DNA from: an uncultured Clostridia bacterium
Lineage (GTDB): Bacteria > Bacillota > Clostridia > TANB77 > CAG-508
Assembly (NCBI GenBank): GCA_947626705.1
Contig: CANQTJ010000022.1
Coordinates: forward strand, 1-15,877
Reading direction: 5' to 3'
Length of the DNA: 15,877 bases
Position 1 is the first letter of the stretch. Each line of letters opens with the position of its first letter. The notes beneath the pieces are model-generated. The model made no database searches. It saw only the letters and a program-made list of their open reading frames with translations, and was not told where the DNA came from. Made by a program: the position numbers and the translations under genes. Below, piece by piece: positions 7,522-13,920 of the stretch.

Positions 7522-8220
7522 TTATTTTTTCTTTAAAGAAATAACGATTTTTCTTCTAGGTTCTTCACCAATACTTCTGGTTTCTACAAACTTATTATCT
7601 TGTAACTTTGTATGAATTATTTTCCTTTCATAAGCTTGCATTGGTTCTAAAGTTAAAGGCTTTCTTGTTTTTATAACAGTTTTAGCTAATTTTTCTGCTA
7701 AATCTTGCAATGCTTTTTCTCTCTTTTCTTTATATCCTTCTATATCTAAAATTACTCTAACTCTATTTTCAATACCTTTTCCAGCTATAGAAGTTAAAAT
7801 ATTTTGAAAACAATACAATGTTTCTCCTCTATAACCAATTAAGAAACCTAAATCTTTACCAATTATGTTTACATTTAAACCTGTTTTGGAATGTTCAATA
7901 GTATAATTATTGTCAATTTTTAGTTTCTCCAAAAAGTCTTTTAAAAATGATTCTACATTACTTTTAGCCTTTTCCTGTTCTTCTTTAGATAATTCTATTT
8001 CTTTTCTATCATTTTTATTAAAATCATTTTTTTCTTTATTTTCTTTTAAAGTTAATTGAACTTTTACTACTCTTGGAGTCAAAATACTAAAAAAACTCCT
8101 TTTTTCTTGACTTTCTAATATTTTTATATCAACCATATTTTTAGATACATTCATCTTTTTTAAGCCATTTTCAATAGCTTCATTTGTAGTTTTTCCTTCA
8201 GAAATTATACTTTTTTCCAT
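7522..8220 (-). CDS. jag: RNA-binding protein Jag/KhpB (Jag_N, KH and R3H domains)
   Basis: A 232-residue cytoplasmic RNA-binding protein; in other Bacillota KhpB/EloR pairs with KhpA and affects cell elongation and sRNA/mRNA handling. The N-terminal Jag_N domain spans about 1-58 (ISEGKTTNEAIENGLKKMN). A charged Lys/Glu-rich linker runs about 59-90. The KH domain carries the IGYRGE GxxG loop (128-133). The R3H domain has the R-xxx-H motif (Arg199, His203) and ends in a basic KIVISLKKK tail. Start ATG 8220 has an AAGGA site 8 bases upstream. It follows yidC by 39 bp, the standard placement next to SpoIIIJ/YidC, and is the last gene of its transcript. Confidence 0.95.
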   Translation of the reverse strand: MEKSIISEGKTTNEAIENGLKKMNVSKNMVDIKILESQEKRSFFSILTPRVVKVQLTLKENKEKNDFNKNDRKEIELSKEEQEKAKSNVESFLKDFLEKLKIDNNYTIEHSKTGLNVNIIGKDLGFLIGYRGETLYCFQNILTSIAGKGIENRVRVILDIEGYKEKREKALQDLAEKLAKTVIKTRKPLTLEPMQAYERKIIHTKLQDNKFVETRSIGEEPRRKIVISLKKK

Positions 8221-8259
8221 TATTAATATCCTTCCTTATTGCATTATAACAACAATATA

Positions 8260-9156
8260 TTAATCTTTAACAACTTTATTTAAAATTAATCTTTCACCAA
8301 TCATTAAAATATTATTTACTAACCAATATAAAGCAAGTCCTAATGGAGCAACGAGTGATATTGATACTGACATTATAGGCATAAGCCATGACATTGTTTT
8401 ATTTGCTTGAGCCATAGCATCTTCCATATCATTTTCTCCATTTTCTTTATTTTCTTCCTTATTTTCACTATTTTCATTAGTAATATCAATTACATCTGGT
8501 TTCTTATTAACTTTATTTTGCATAGCTGTAGTAATTTTCATTGATATAAATGTTGATATTATATATAAAATAGGAATTATATAAACAGTCCAATCTTGTA
8601 AATTTTGTTCTGGAATTTTACTTAAATCTAACCCTAAAAATTTCATATTAATATTAACATTATGTAAATTTTTATCATCTGGAAAATGTTGTTTTAAACT
8701 ATCAATTTCTCTTATAATATCAATTTCAGAATATGCTTGACTAACAGGAACTCCATCATCTTTTAATTGTTGAATATAAGTATCAATTTTAGAATTATCA
8801 ATCCTTTCCATATATGTTAAAGGAAATCTAACCATATAAAAAATTGAAATCAACAATATAATTTGTAATATAGAACTTAAACATCCACTAAATGGACTCA
8901 TATTTTCACTTTTATACAAATCCATCATTTCTTTATTTAATTGTTCAGGATTATTTTTATATTTGAATTGCAATACCTTCATTTTTTCTTGAAGTATTGC
9001 ACTTTTTTTCATTGTTTTTTGTTGTTTTATAGACAATGGTAACATTATTAATTTTATAATAATAGTAAATAATATAATTGCTAAACCATAATTACCGACA
9101 ATATTATTAATAATACTTAATAAATAACCAAAAATGTTTGCAAAAAATCGAAACAT
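8260..9156 (-). CDS. yidC: Membrane protein insertase YidC (SpoIIIJ/OxaA type)
   Basis: A 298-residue Oxa1/YidC-family insertase. Hydrophobic segments lie at about 10-40, 91-110, 190-208, 256-271 and 272-290, matching the five-segment core; no separate signal peptide or lipobox is evident. The positively charged residue of the first-segment groove is Lys35 (TIIIKLIMLPL), where Bacillus SpoIIIJ has Arg. The cytoplasmic hairpin region is about 45-85. A soluble stretch (about 115-185) sits between segments 2 and 3. An Asn/Glu-rich loop (about 219-248) lies between segments 3 and 4. Start ATG 9156 has AGGAGG 8 bases upstream. It sits 23 bp after yidD and 39 bp before jag. Confidence 0.93.
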   Translation of the reverse strand: MFRFFANIFGYLLSIINNIVGNYGLAIILFTIIIKLIMLPLSIKQQKTMKKSAILQEKMKVLQFKYKNNPEQLNKEMMDLYKSENMSPFSGCLSSILQIILLISIFYMVRFPLTYMERIDNSKIDTYIQQLKDDGVPVSQAYSEIDIIREIDSLKQHFPDDKNLHNVNINMKFLGLDLSKIPEQNLQDWTVYIIPILYIISTFISMKITTAMQNKVNKKPDVIDITNENSENKEENKENGENDMEDAMAQANKTMSWLMPIMSVSISLVAPLGLALYWLVNNILMIGERLILNKVVKD

Positions 9157-9179
9157 TTACATTTCCTCCTACTATTCTA

Positions 9180-9398
9180 CTATTTTAGTGGATCAAACCC
9201 TCCTTTAGAAAAAGGATTACATCTTAGAAATCTGTAAATACCTAAAATTGTACCTTTTAGCGCTCCATATTTTTGAATAGCTTGTTTTGTATATTCAGAA
9301 CATGTAGGATAAAATTTACAATTTATATTTTTACTTTGTAGCCATAAAGAAATATTATGTTGATAAATTTCTATTATTTTTATAAGTATTTTTTTCAT
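9180..9398 (-). CDS. yidD: Membrane protein insertion efficiency factor YidD
   Basis: A 72-residue small protein with the family core CKFYPTCSEYTKQAI (27-41) and the ending RCNPFSKGGFDPL (59-71). The N-terminal amphipathic segment (about 1-20) probably associates with the inner face of the membrane. YidD is thought to assist YidC in membrane protein insertion, and its position between rnpA and yidC is the conserved one. Start ATG 9398 has AAGGA 10 bases upstream. The gap to rnpA is 77 bp and to yidC 23 bp. Confidence 0.95.
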   Translation of the reverse strand: MKKILIKIIEIYQHNISLWLQSKNINCKFYPTCSEYTKQAIQKYGALKGTILGIYRFLRCNPFSKGGFDPLK

Positions 9399-9475
9399 AT
9401 CTTATATTTCCTTACTATTTCTATAAGTCAGCAATACTATAATGAATTTAGATATTTTTATAAAAAAATATTATG

Positions 9476-9829
9476 TTACTTTTTTAAATTTATCTTTATC
9501 TTAGCCTTTTCAAATATCTTATTCATATCAAATTTTATATTCTCAAAAGTAGCATTTTGAATGTCTTTATTCTTCTTCCATAAAAAAACTATACTTTTAC
9601 CGCTCAAAATATCCATTTCTAATAATTTATAACTTTCTCTTATTAACCTTTTTATTCTATTTCTTCTTACGGCTTTACCTGTTTTAACACTTATAGCCAA
9701 TCCCAAAAAGTTTAAATTTTTATTATTATCGCAAATAAAAGCCTCTATACTACTACCAGAATAATACTTCCCTTTAGACAAAACTTTTTTATATTCATAA
9801 TTTTTTTTTAACATTTTTGTTTTTTTCAT
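9476..9829 (-). CDS. rnpA: Ribonuclease P protein component RnpA
   Basis: A 117-residue basic protein subunit of RNase P, which matures the 5' ends of tRNAs together with the rnpB RNA (not in this window). The start MKKTKMLKKNYEYKKVLSKG is typical. The RNR signature AVRRNRIKRLIRESY is at residues 53-67, on the helix that contacts the RNA. The C terminus is Lys-rich. Start ATG 9829 has GGAAGGAAG 7-8 bases upstream. It lies 142 bp after rpmH, with a clear terminator in the gap, so its expression is probably lower than that of rpmH or has a separate weak promoter. Confidence 0.95.
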   Translation of the reverse strand: MKKTKMLKKNYEYKKVLSKGKYYSGSSIEAFICDNNKNLNFLGLAISVKTGKAVRRNRIKRLIRESYKLLEMDILSGKSIVFLWKKNKDIQNATFENIKFDMNKIFEKAKIKINLKK

Positions 9830-9914
9830 TATATTTCTTCCTTCCTAAACAGTAGAACTAAAATGAAAAAACAACTTATTATTTTAAAGTTATACTAAAT
9901 TATTCTTTTTATTG

Positions 9915-9940
9915 AAAAAGGCAAGAATATCAAACTTGCC
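9915..9940 (-). terminator. Rho-independent terminator between rpmH and rnpA
   Basis: On the minus strand GGCAAG (9940-9935), a 9-base loop and CTTGCC (9925-9920) are followed by TTTTT (9919-9915). The stem is short but GC-rich for this genome. Partial read-through would set a high rpmH to rnpA ratio. Confidence 0.75.
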
Positions 9941-9971
9941 ATTATATTTAATAAACTTTAAAATACAATAA

Positions 9972-10106
9972 TTATGCACTTAATTTTTTTCTACCTTTAG
10001 CTCTTCTTGCTTTTAAAACGTTTCTTCCTGCTCTAGTTTTCATTCTTTTCATAAATCCATGTTCTTTACTTCTTTGTCTTTCTTTTGGTTGAAATGTTCT
10101 TTTCAT
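9972..10106 (-). CDS. rpmH: 50S ribosomal protein L34
   Basis: A 44-residue basic ribosomal protein, read directly from the minus strand: it starts MKRTFQPKERQRSKEHGF and ends LKARRAKGRKKLSA. Both are the conserved ends of L34 (family MKRTYQP and RRAKGRKRLSA), so it is complete at the usual length. It starts at ATG 10106 with a near-perfect AGGAGGTG ribosome binding site 6-8 bases upstream. It is the first gene leftward from the origin, as in almost all Bacillota, and is driven by a consensus promoter about 80 bp upstream. Confidence 0.98.
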   Translation of the reverse strand: MKRTFQPKERQRSKEHGFMKRMKTRAGRNVLKARRAKGRKKLSA

Positions 10107-10183
10107 TTATAGCACCTCCTATATAGCTCTTTTTTATTTAAATCCCATTTCTAGGAATTCTAATCTAAACAATAAGCATATCG

Positions 10184-10213
10184 ATTATACAGTAAAAATT
10201 GATACTTTGTCAA
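10184..10213 (-). promoter_or_regulatory. Strong sigma-A promoter for rpmH
   Basis: On the minus strand a perfect TTGACA (10208-10213), an 18-bp spacer and a perfect TATAAT (10184-10189). The predicted start near 10177 gives a leader of about 70 nt. This is the best promoter match in the window, as expected for a ribosomal protein gene. Confidence 0.9.
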
Positions 10214-10256
10214 GAGTTTTTAAAATTTGTTGTAAAATTTTTGTAATAAAAGTATT

Positions 10257-10307
10257 TTTTCCACATTGTGGAAAATTTTTTTCCACAGTCAGAAAAATTT
10301 TTCCACA
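10257..10307. other. oriC: oriC upstream DnaA-box cluster, distal part
   Basis: Four 9-mers of the form TTTTCCACA (one mismatch from TTATCCACA) occur: 10257-10265 (plus), 10267-10275 (minus), 10279-10287 (plus) and 10299-10307 (plus). The first two form the palindrome TTTTCCACATTGTGGAAAA. The cluster ends 7 bp before the dnaA -35 box, which fits DnaA autorepression (inference). Confidence 0.8.
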
Positions 10308-10313
10308 ATTCTA

Positions 10314-10343
10314 TTGACTTATTTATTATATTTTTGTTATTAT
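10314..10343 (+). promoter_or_regulatory. Promoter for dnaA (dnaA-dnaN)
   Basis: TTGACT (10314-10319), an 18-bp spacer and TATTAT (10338-10343) preceded by TG at 10335-10336, an extended -10. The predicted start near 10350 gives a leader of about 140 nt, which contains the proximal DnaA boxes. Confidence 0.65.
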
Positions 10344-10435
10344 AAGAATTACAAAAAAAGACATAATTTTTATTGAAACGACAGTAAAAATAATGTTCGT
10401 AAATTTTTTGTTTTTTTTACTTAAATATTACAAAA

Positions 10436-10467
10436 TTATCAACAACTGTGGATAACTTTGTGGATAA
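10436..10467 (-). other. oriC: oriC upstream DnaA-box cluster, proximal part
   Basis: Two perfect boxes in minus orientation (TGTGGATAA at 10447-10455 and 10459-10467) lie 3 bp apart. A one-mismatch plus-strand box TTATCAACA is at 10436-10444. They sit directly before the dnaA ribosome binding site. AT-rich DNA (10318-10435) separates them from the distal cluster; I see no DnaA-trio pattern beside them. Confidence 0.88.
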
Positions 10468-10490
10468 ATTTTATTAGAAAGGATGATAAA

Positions 10491-11840
10491 ATGACAATAG
10501 ACAAAGATGAACTTTTAAGCAAATTAAAAGAATTACTAAAAGATGAAGTTTCAACTATATCTTATGATACTTGGATTGAACCTTTAGGAATAGACAGTAT
10601 TAATGAAAACAACATTGTATTCACAGTAAAATCTTTTTTTCAAAGGGACTTTATTGAAAATAAATTTAATAGTTTAATATTTAACACATTAAGATATATA
10701 ACGAACAAAGAATGGACATATACTGTAATAGATTTATCAAAGCAAAAAGAACAAGGACAAGTTATAGCTGATAAAAATTCAAATATATCTGATGCAGAAT
10801 TAGAAACTAATCATCAAACTTTAAATCCAAAATATACATTTGAAACTTTCGTAGTAGGTAATAATAACAGATTTGCTCACGCAGCTGCATTAGCAGTTGG
10901 AAATGAACCAGGAAAATCTTATAATCCTTTATTTCTATATGGGGGAGTAGGTTTAGGAAAAACACACTTAATGCATGCAATAGGAAATAGGATATTAGAA
11001 AATAATTCATATTCAAACGTATTATATGTTACTTCAGAAAAATTTACAAACCAACTAATAAATGCAATAAAAGATAATAAAACAGAAATTTTTAGAAATA
11101 AATATAGAAATATAGATGTTTTATTAATCGACGATATTCAATTTATAGCTGGAAAAGATAGGGTACAAGAAGAATTTTTCCATACTTTCAATACATTAAG
11201 AGAAGATGGAAAACAAATTATAATATCTAGTGATAAACCACCTAGAGATATAGAATTCTTAGAAGATAGATTAAAATCTAGATTTGAATGGGGGCTATTA
11301 GCTGATATTTCATGTCCAGACTATGAAACAAGATTAGCTATATTAAGAAAAAAAGCTCAAGATGAAAATATAATAATTGATGATGCTATATTATCTGATA
11401 TTGCAACAAAAATAGACTCAAACATAAGAGAATTAGAAGGAGTATTCAATAAAATAGTAGCTAGAGCTTCTTTAACTCATAGTCCAATAACAATAGAACT
11501 AGCAGAAAATATTATAAACGAATTTAAATATGAAAGTGAAAAAGTCATTTCATGTGACTTCATAAAAGAAACTGTTTCAAAATATTTTAGTATAAATAAA
11601 GAAGAACTATCAGGAAGTAAAAGATCAAACGACATTGCATTCCCTAGACAAATAGCAATGTATCTATGTAGGGAAGTAGCAGGAATGTCATTTCCACAAA
11701 TAGGAATAGAATTTGGAAACAGAGATCATTCTACAGTAATGCATGGTTACAATAAAATATTAAAAGAAATAAAAGAAAAAAATAGTACAAAACTAATTGT
11801 GGAAAGTGTTAAAAACATAATTACGAGTGAAAAGAAATAA
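10491..11840 (+). CDS. dnaA: Chromosomal replication initiator protein DnaA
   Basis: A 449-residue AAA+ initiator that binds DnaA boxes and opens oriC. Domain I is about 1-82, the variable linker domain II about 83-112, AAA+ domain III about 113-330 and the DNA-binding domain IV about 350-449. Walker A GGVGLGKTH is at 151-159, Walker B LLIDDIQF at 211-218 and the arginine-finger segment RLKSRFEWGL at 260-269. The box-recognition signature RDHSTVMHGYNKI is at 411-423. I chose ATG 10491, with AAAGGA upstream, over an in-frame TTG at 10458 that lies inside a DnaA box and lacks a ribosome binding site. It is followed by 329 bp carrying the second origin cluster, then dnaN. Confidence 0.98.
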   Translation: MTIDKDELLSKLKELLKDEVSTISYDTWIEPLGIDSINENNIVFTVKSFFQRDFIENKFNSLIFNTLRYITNKEWTYTVIDLSKQKEQGQVIADKNSNISDAELETNHQTLNPKYTFETFVVGNNNRFAHAAALAVGNEPGKSYNPLFLYGGVGLGKTHLMHAIGNRILENNSYSNVLYVTSEKFTNQLINAIKDNKTEIFRNKYRNIDVLLIDDIQFIAGKDRVQEEFFHTFNTLREDGKQIIISSDKPPRDIEFLEDRLKSRFEWGLLADISCPDYETRLAILRKKAQDENIIIDDAILSDIATKIDSNIRELEGVFNKIVARASLTHSPITIELAENIINEFKYESEKVISCDFIKETVSKYFSINKEELSGSKRSNDIAFPRQIAMYLCREVAGMSFPQIGIEFGNRDHSTVMHGYNKILKEIKEKNSTKLIVESVKNIITSEKK

Positions 11841-11939
11841 TAAGTTTAGCTAAAAATTAAATATTTTTAAATTTATGTTTGCCAAAAATATTGTTTGGAT
11901 ATAAAAAATTAATTTGTTCTTACGGAAGCAACACATTGG

Positions 11940-12105
11940 ATATCCACAATAAAATGTGAATAAGCTGTTAATAAACTGTGTAAAAGTCATTTATGAACAA
12001 TTATTTAATTTAATTGTGGAAAAATTAACCTTTTATCCACCAAATTATTCACAATAAATTTATTAGGGAAGTCAACTTTCAACATAGTTTTCCACAGTTT
12101 CCACA
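11940..12105. other. oriC: oriC downstream DnaA-box cluster (dnaA-dnaN)
   Basis: Full TTATNCACA matches occur at 11955-11963 (minus) and 12045-12053 (plus). Near matches are at 11940-11948 (plus), 11966-11974 (minus), 11991-11999 (plus), 12015-12023 (minus), 12033-12041 (plus), 12088-12096 (plus, TTTTCCACA) and 12097-12105 (plus, GTTTCCACA). The last two abut without a gap and point at the AT-rich unwinding region. The 11841-11939 part of the gap shows no clear element. Confidence 0.85.
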
Positions 12106-12109
12106 AGAC

Positions 12110-12127
12110 CTAATACTAATACTACTA
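12110..12127 (+). other. DnaA-trio array of the origin unwinding system
   Basis: Triplets CTA-ATA-CTA-ATA-CTA-CTA follow the boxes at 12088-12105 after a 4-bp AGAC spacer. The complementary strand reads 3'-GAT-TAT-GAT-TAT-GAT-GAT-5', the DnaA-trio pattern known from the Bacillus subtilis basal unwinding system, with the same order of boxes, short spacer, trios and AT-rich DNA. Confidence 0.8.
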
Positions 12128-12156
12128 AATATATTTATTATATATAAAATAAATAA
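12128..12156. other. DNA unwinding element before dnaN
   Basis: These 29 consecutive A/T base pairs follow the trio array and end at the dnaN ribosome binding site (AGGGAGGAA). It is the best candidate for initial strand opening. Confidence 0.7.
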
Positions 12157-12169
12157 GGGAGGAACAAAA

Positions 12170-13288
12170 ATGAAAATAGTTTGTTATAAAGACAAAATTT
12201 TAAAAGCTATAAATTCCGTAGTAAAAGGAGTAGCTTCAAAAACAACTATGCCTATATTAGAAGGTATATTAATTCAAACAAATGATAATGAAATAAAACT
12301 AACTACATACGATTTAGAAATAGGAATAGAATACATAATGGAATGTGATGTAAAAGAACAGGGAAGTACAGTCGTAAATGCTATAATGTTTAGTGAAATA
12401 ATAAGAAAATTACCAGATACAGAAATTTATATTACATTAAACGAAAAAAACTTATTAGAAATAGAATGTGAAGGTTCTTTATATAAATTGGCAACAATGA
12501 ATCCAGAAGAATTTCCAGAACTACCAAAAATTGAAGTTGAAAATTCAATAGAAATAGAGCAAAATACATTAAAAAATATGATAAGAAAAACAATTTTTGC
12601 AGTAAGTACAGAAGAAAATAGACCAATATTTACCGGATGTTTATTTGAAATACAAAAAAATAAATTAAACATTGTTGCAGTAGACGGATTTAGACTAGCT
12701 TTAAGAAGTATATTTTTAAATAAACAAACAAATGACTTTAGTGCAGTAATACCAGGAAAAACTTTAAATGAAGTAAATAAGATTTTATCAGATTCATTTG
12801 ATTTTGTAAAAATTGGAGTATCTAAAAATCAAGCTTTATTTGAAATGGATAATTGTAAAATAGTAACTAGAGTATTAGATGGAGATTTTTTAAATTATAA
12901 AAATGTTATTCCAGAAAATTGGGAAACTAGAATAAGAGTAAATAAAAATAATTTACAAAATAGTTTTGAAAGAATTAGCTTAATATCTTCATCTACTGTT
13001 GAAAAAGAAAAAAAATATCCTGTAAAAGTTAATGTTGATATAGGGAAGGTAGTAATATCTTGTACTAACCAAACAGGAGAAGCAAAAGAAGAACTTTATA
13101 TTTCTACAGAAGGAAAAAATCTTGAAGCAGGATTTAATCCAAAATATTTTTTAGATTGCCTAAAATCAATAGAAGATGAAGAAGTATATATTGAATTTGG
13201 GACAAGTATATCACCATGTTTAATAAAATCTATAGAAAATAAAGACTATGTTTATATGATTTTGCCTATTAGACTAAAAGAAGATTAA
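12170..13288 (+). CDS. dnaN: DNA polymerase III beta subunit (sliding clamp) DnaN
   Basis: A 372-residue beta clamp; two copies form a ring that tethers the replicative polymerase and many clamp-binding partners. Three repeated clamp domains span about 1-120, 128-245 and 246-372. The conserved segments RPIFTGCLFE (151-160) and VDGFRLALR (171-179) are present, and the C terminus YMILPIRL (362-369) is the usual binding-pocket tail (family MPMRL). The length is normal for the family. Start ATG 12170 has GGGAGGAA 7-8 bases upstream. It is likely transcribed with dnaA and ends just before a long hairpin. Confidence 0.97.
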   Translation: MKIVCYKDKILKAINSVVKGVASKTTMPILEGILIQTNDNEIKLTTYDLEIGIEYIMECDVKEQGSTVVNAIMFSEIIRKLPDTEIYITLNEKNLLEIECEGSLYKLATMNPEEFPELPKIEVENSIEIEQNTLKNMIRKTIFAVSTEENRPIFTGCLFEIQKNKLNIVAVDGFRLALRSIFLNKQTNDFSAVIPGKTLNEVNKILSDSFDFVKIGVSKNQALFEMDNCKIVTRVLDGDFLNYKNVIPENWETRIRVNKNNLQNSFERISLISSSTVEKEKKYPVKVNVDIGKVVISCTNQTGEAKEELYISTEGKNLEAGFNPKYFLDCLKSIEDEEVYIEFGTSISPCLIKSIENKDYVYMILPIRLKED

Positions 13289-13313
13289 AAATTAAAAATT
13301 TTATAAAAATTCC

Positions 13314-13360
13314 TTAAGTTTTAGTCAATTGTATTTAAAATGCAATTGACTAAAACTTAA
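13314..13360 (+). terminator. Long hairpin after dnaN
   Basis: A perfect 18-bp stem (13314-13331 with 13343-13360) and an 11-base loop lie 25 bp past the dnaN stop. The following bases (TTATGCTAAAATAAAATTTT) are A/T-rich without a clean U run, so termination may be partial. It would separate dnaA-dnaN from recF-gyrB. Confidence 0.6.
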
Positions 13361-13408
13361 TTATGCTAAAATAAAATTTTAAATGTATTAATAAAAATTT
13401 TTATATAA

Positions 13409-13440
13409 TTATTCACATTCTTTTAATAAATTGTGGATAA
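13409..13440. other. Pair of perfect DnaA boxes downstream of dnaN
   Basis: TTATTCACA (13409-13417, plus) and TGTGGATAA (13432-13440, minus) both match TTATNCACA and face each other across 14 bp. They sit at the left edge of the A-rich spacer, more than 1.2 kb from the main origin cluster. They may titrate DnaA or regulate recF-gyrB. Confidence 0.75.
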
Positions 13441-13473
13441 GTAAAAATAAAAAAGGTAAAAATAATAAATAGT

Positions 13474-13514
13474 AAAAAATAGAAAAAATTAGAAAAAAAA
13501 AGAATAAAATAGAA
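13474..13514 (+). repeat. 41-bp direct repeat, copy 1
   Basis: This stretch is identical over 41 bases to 13792-13832, including a run of nine A followed by GAATAAAATAG. The copies are 318 bp apart start to start. Exact identity over mixed A-run lengths suggests duplication or recombination rather than chance low complexity. Confidence 0.7.
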
Positions 13515-13791
13515 ATAACAAAGAAAATAAAGTTACAAAATTTAATAAAAGATTTTATAAAAAAATTAAAATAAAAAAAATAGTAAAAAATAGAAAAAAA
13601 TAAAAAATAAAAGAAAAAATTAGCAAAAAATATAAAAATAAAATATAAAAGTTAGAATTTAATAAAAAAATAAAAATAAATAATAAAAAAAATTTTTATT
13701 AAAATCAAAAATAAGACAATAAAAAAAATAATTAATATAATTTGTTATTAAAAATAAAAAACGGTAAAAAAGGAAAATAACAAAAAATAGA

Positions 13792-13832
13792 AAAAAATAG
13801 AAAAAATTAGAAAAAAAAAGAATAAAATAGAA
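13792..13832 (+). repeat. 41-bp direct repeat, copy 2
   Basis: Second exact copy of the 41-bp sequence at 13474-13514. An extra TAGAAAAAAA unit lies directly before it, which points to slippage or unit expansion. Confidence 0.7.
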
Positions 13833-13849
13833 TAAAAAAGTTTATAAAT

Positions 13850-13858
13850 TGTGGAAAA
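13850..13858 (-). other. TTTTCCACA-type DnaA box upstream of recF
   Basis: TGTGGAAAA on the plus strand, the same one-mismatch variant used four times upstream of dnaA. It stands out as a G/C-containing word in the A-rich spacer. Confidence 0.5.
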
Positions 13859-13920
13859 AACATATAAAAAATTAAAAAAATAATAATTTAAAATTAAAAA
13901 ATAAAAAATTGGAGAAAAAA

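Larger units (their letters stand above)
13441..13908. repeat. A-rich, nearly C-free low-complexity repeat spacer (dnaN-recF)
   Basis: About 470 bp in which the plus strand is mostly A with scattered T and G and very few C (none in 13441-13517). Units such as TAGAAAAAA, TAGTAAAAAATAG and AAAATAAAA recur irregularly, and a 22-bp stretch at 13467-13488 recurs at 13578-13599. Stops are frequent in all frames and no gene is seen. In many Bacillota a short S4-domain gene (yaaA/rlbA) sits here, and no remnant is recognisable. Confidence 0.75.

Noticed and set aside
9157..9162. Start-stop mini-ORF (ATG TAA) just before yidC
   Set aside because: The ATG is only 2 bases from the AGGAGG site, too close to initiate; the yidC ATG at 9156 has the right spacing.
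10458..10490. In-frame TTG start adding 11 residues to DnaA
   Set aside because: The TTG lies inside a perfect DnaA box and has no ribosome binding site; ATG 10491 has AAAGGA at proper spacing and gives the usual N terminus.
12427..12672. Minus-strand frames inside dnaN and inside dnaA (10807-11016)
   Set aside because: Antisense shadows of conserved domains, rich in Phe/Leu from complementary A-rich codons.
13441..13908. CRISPR array or degraded yaaA gene
   Set aside because: Units are irregular, without constant repeat or spacer lengths, and no S4-domain motif can be read in any frame.
13909..13920. In-frame TTG start adding 4 residues to RecF
   Set aside because: It overlaps the GGAG ribosome binding site of ATG 13921, and RecF proteins normally begin close to the MWIKKIKIKNFRNY position.
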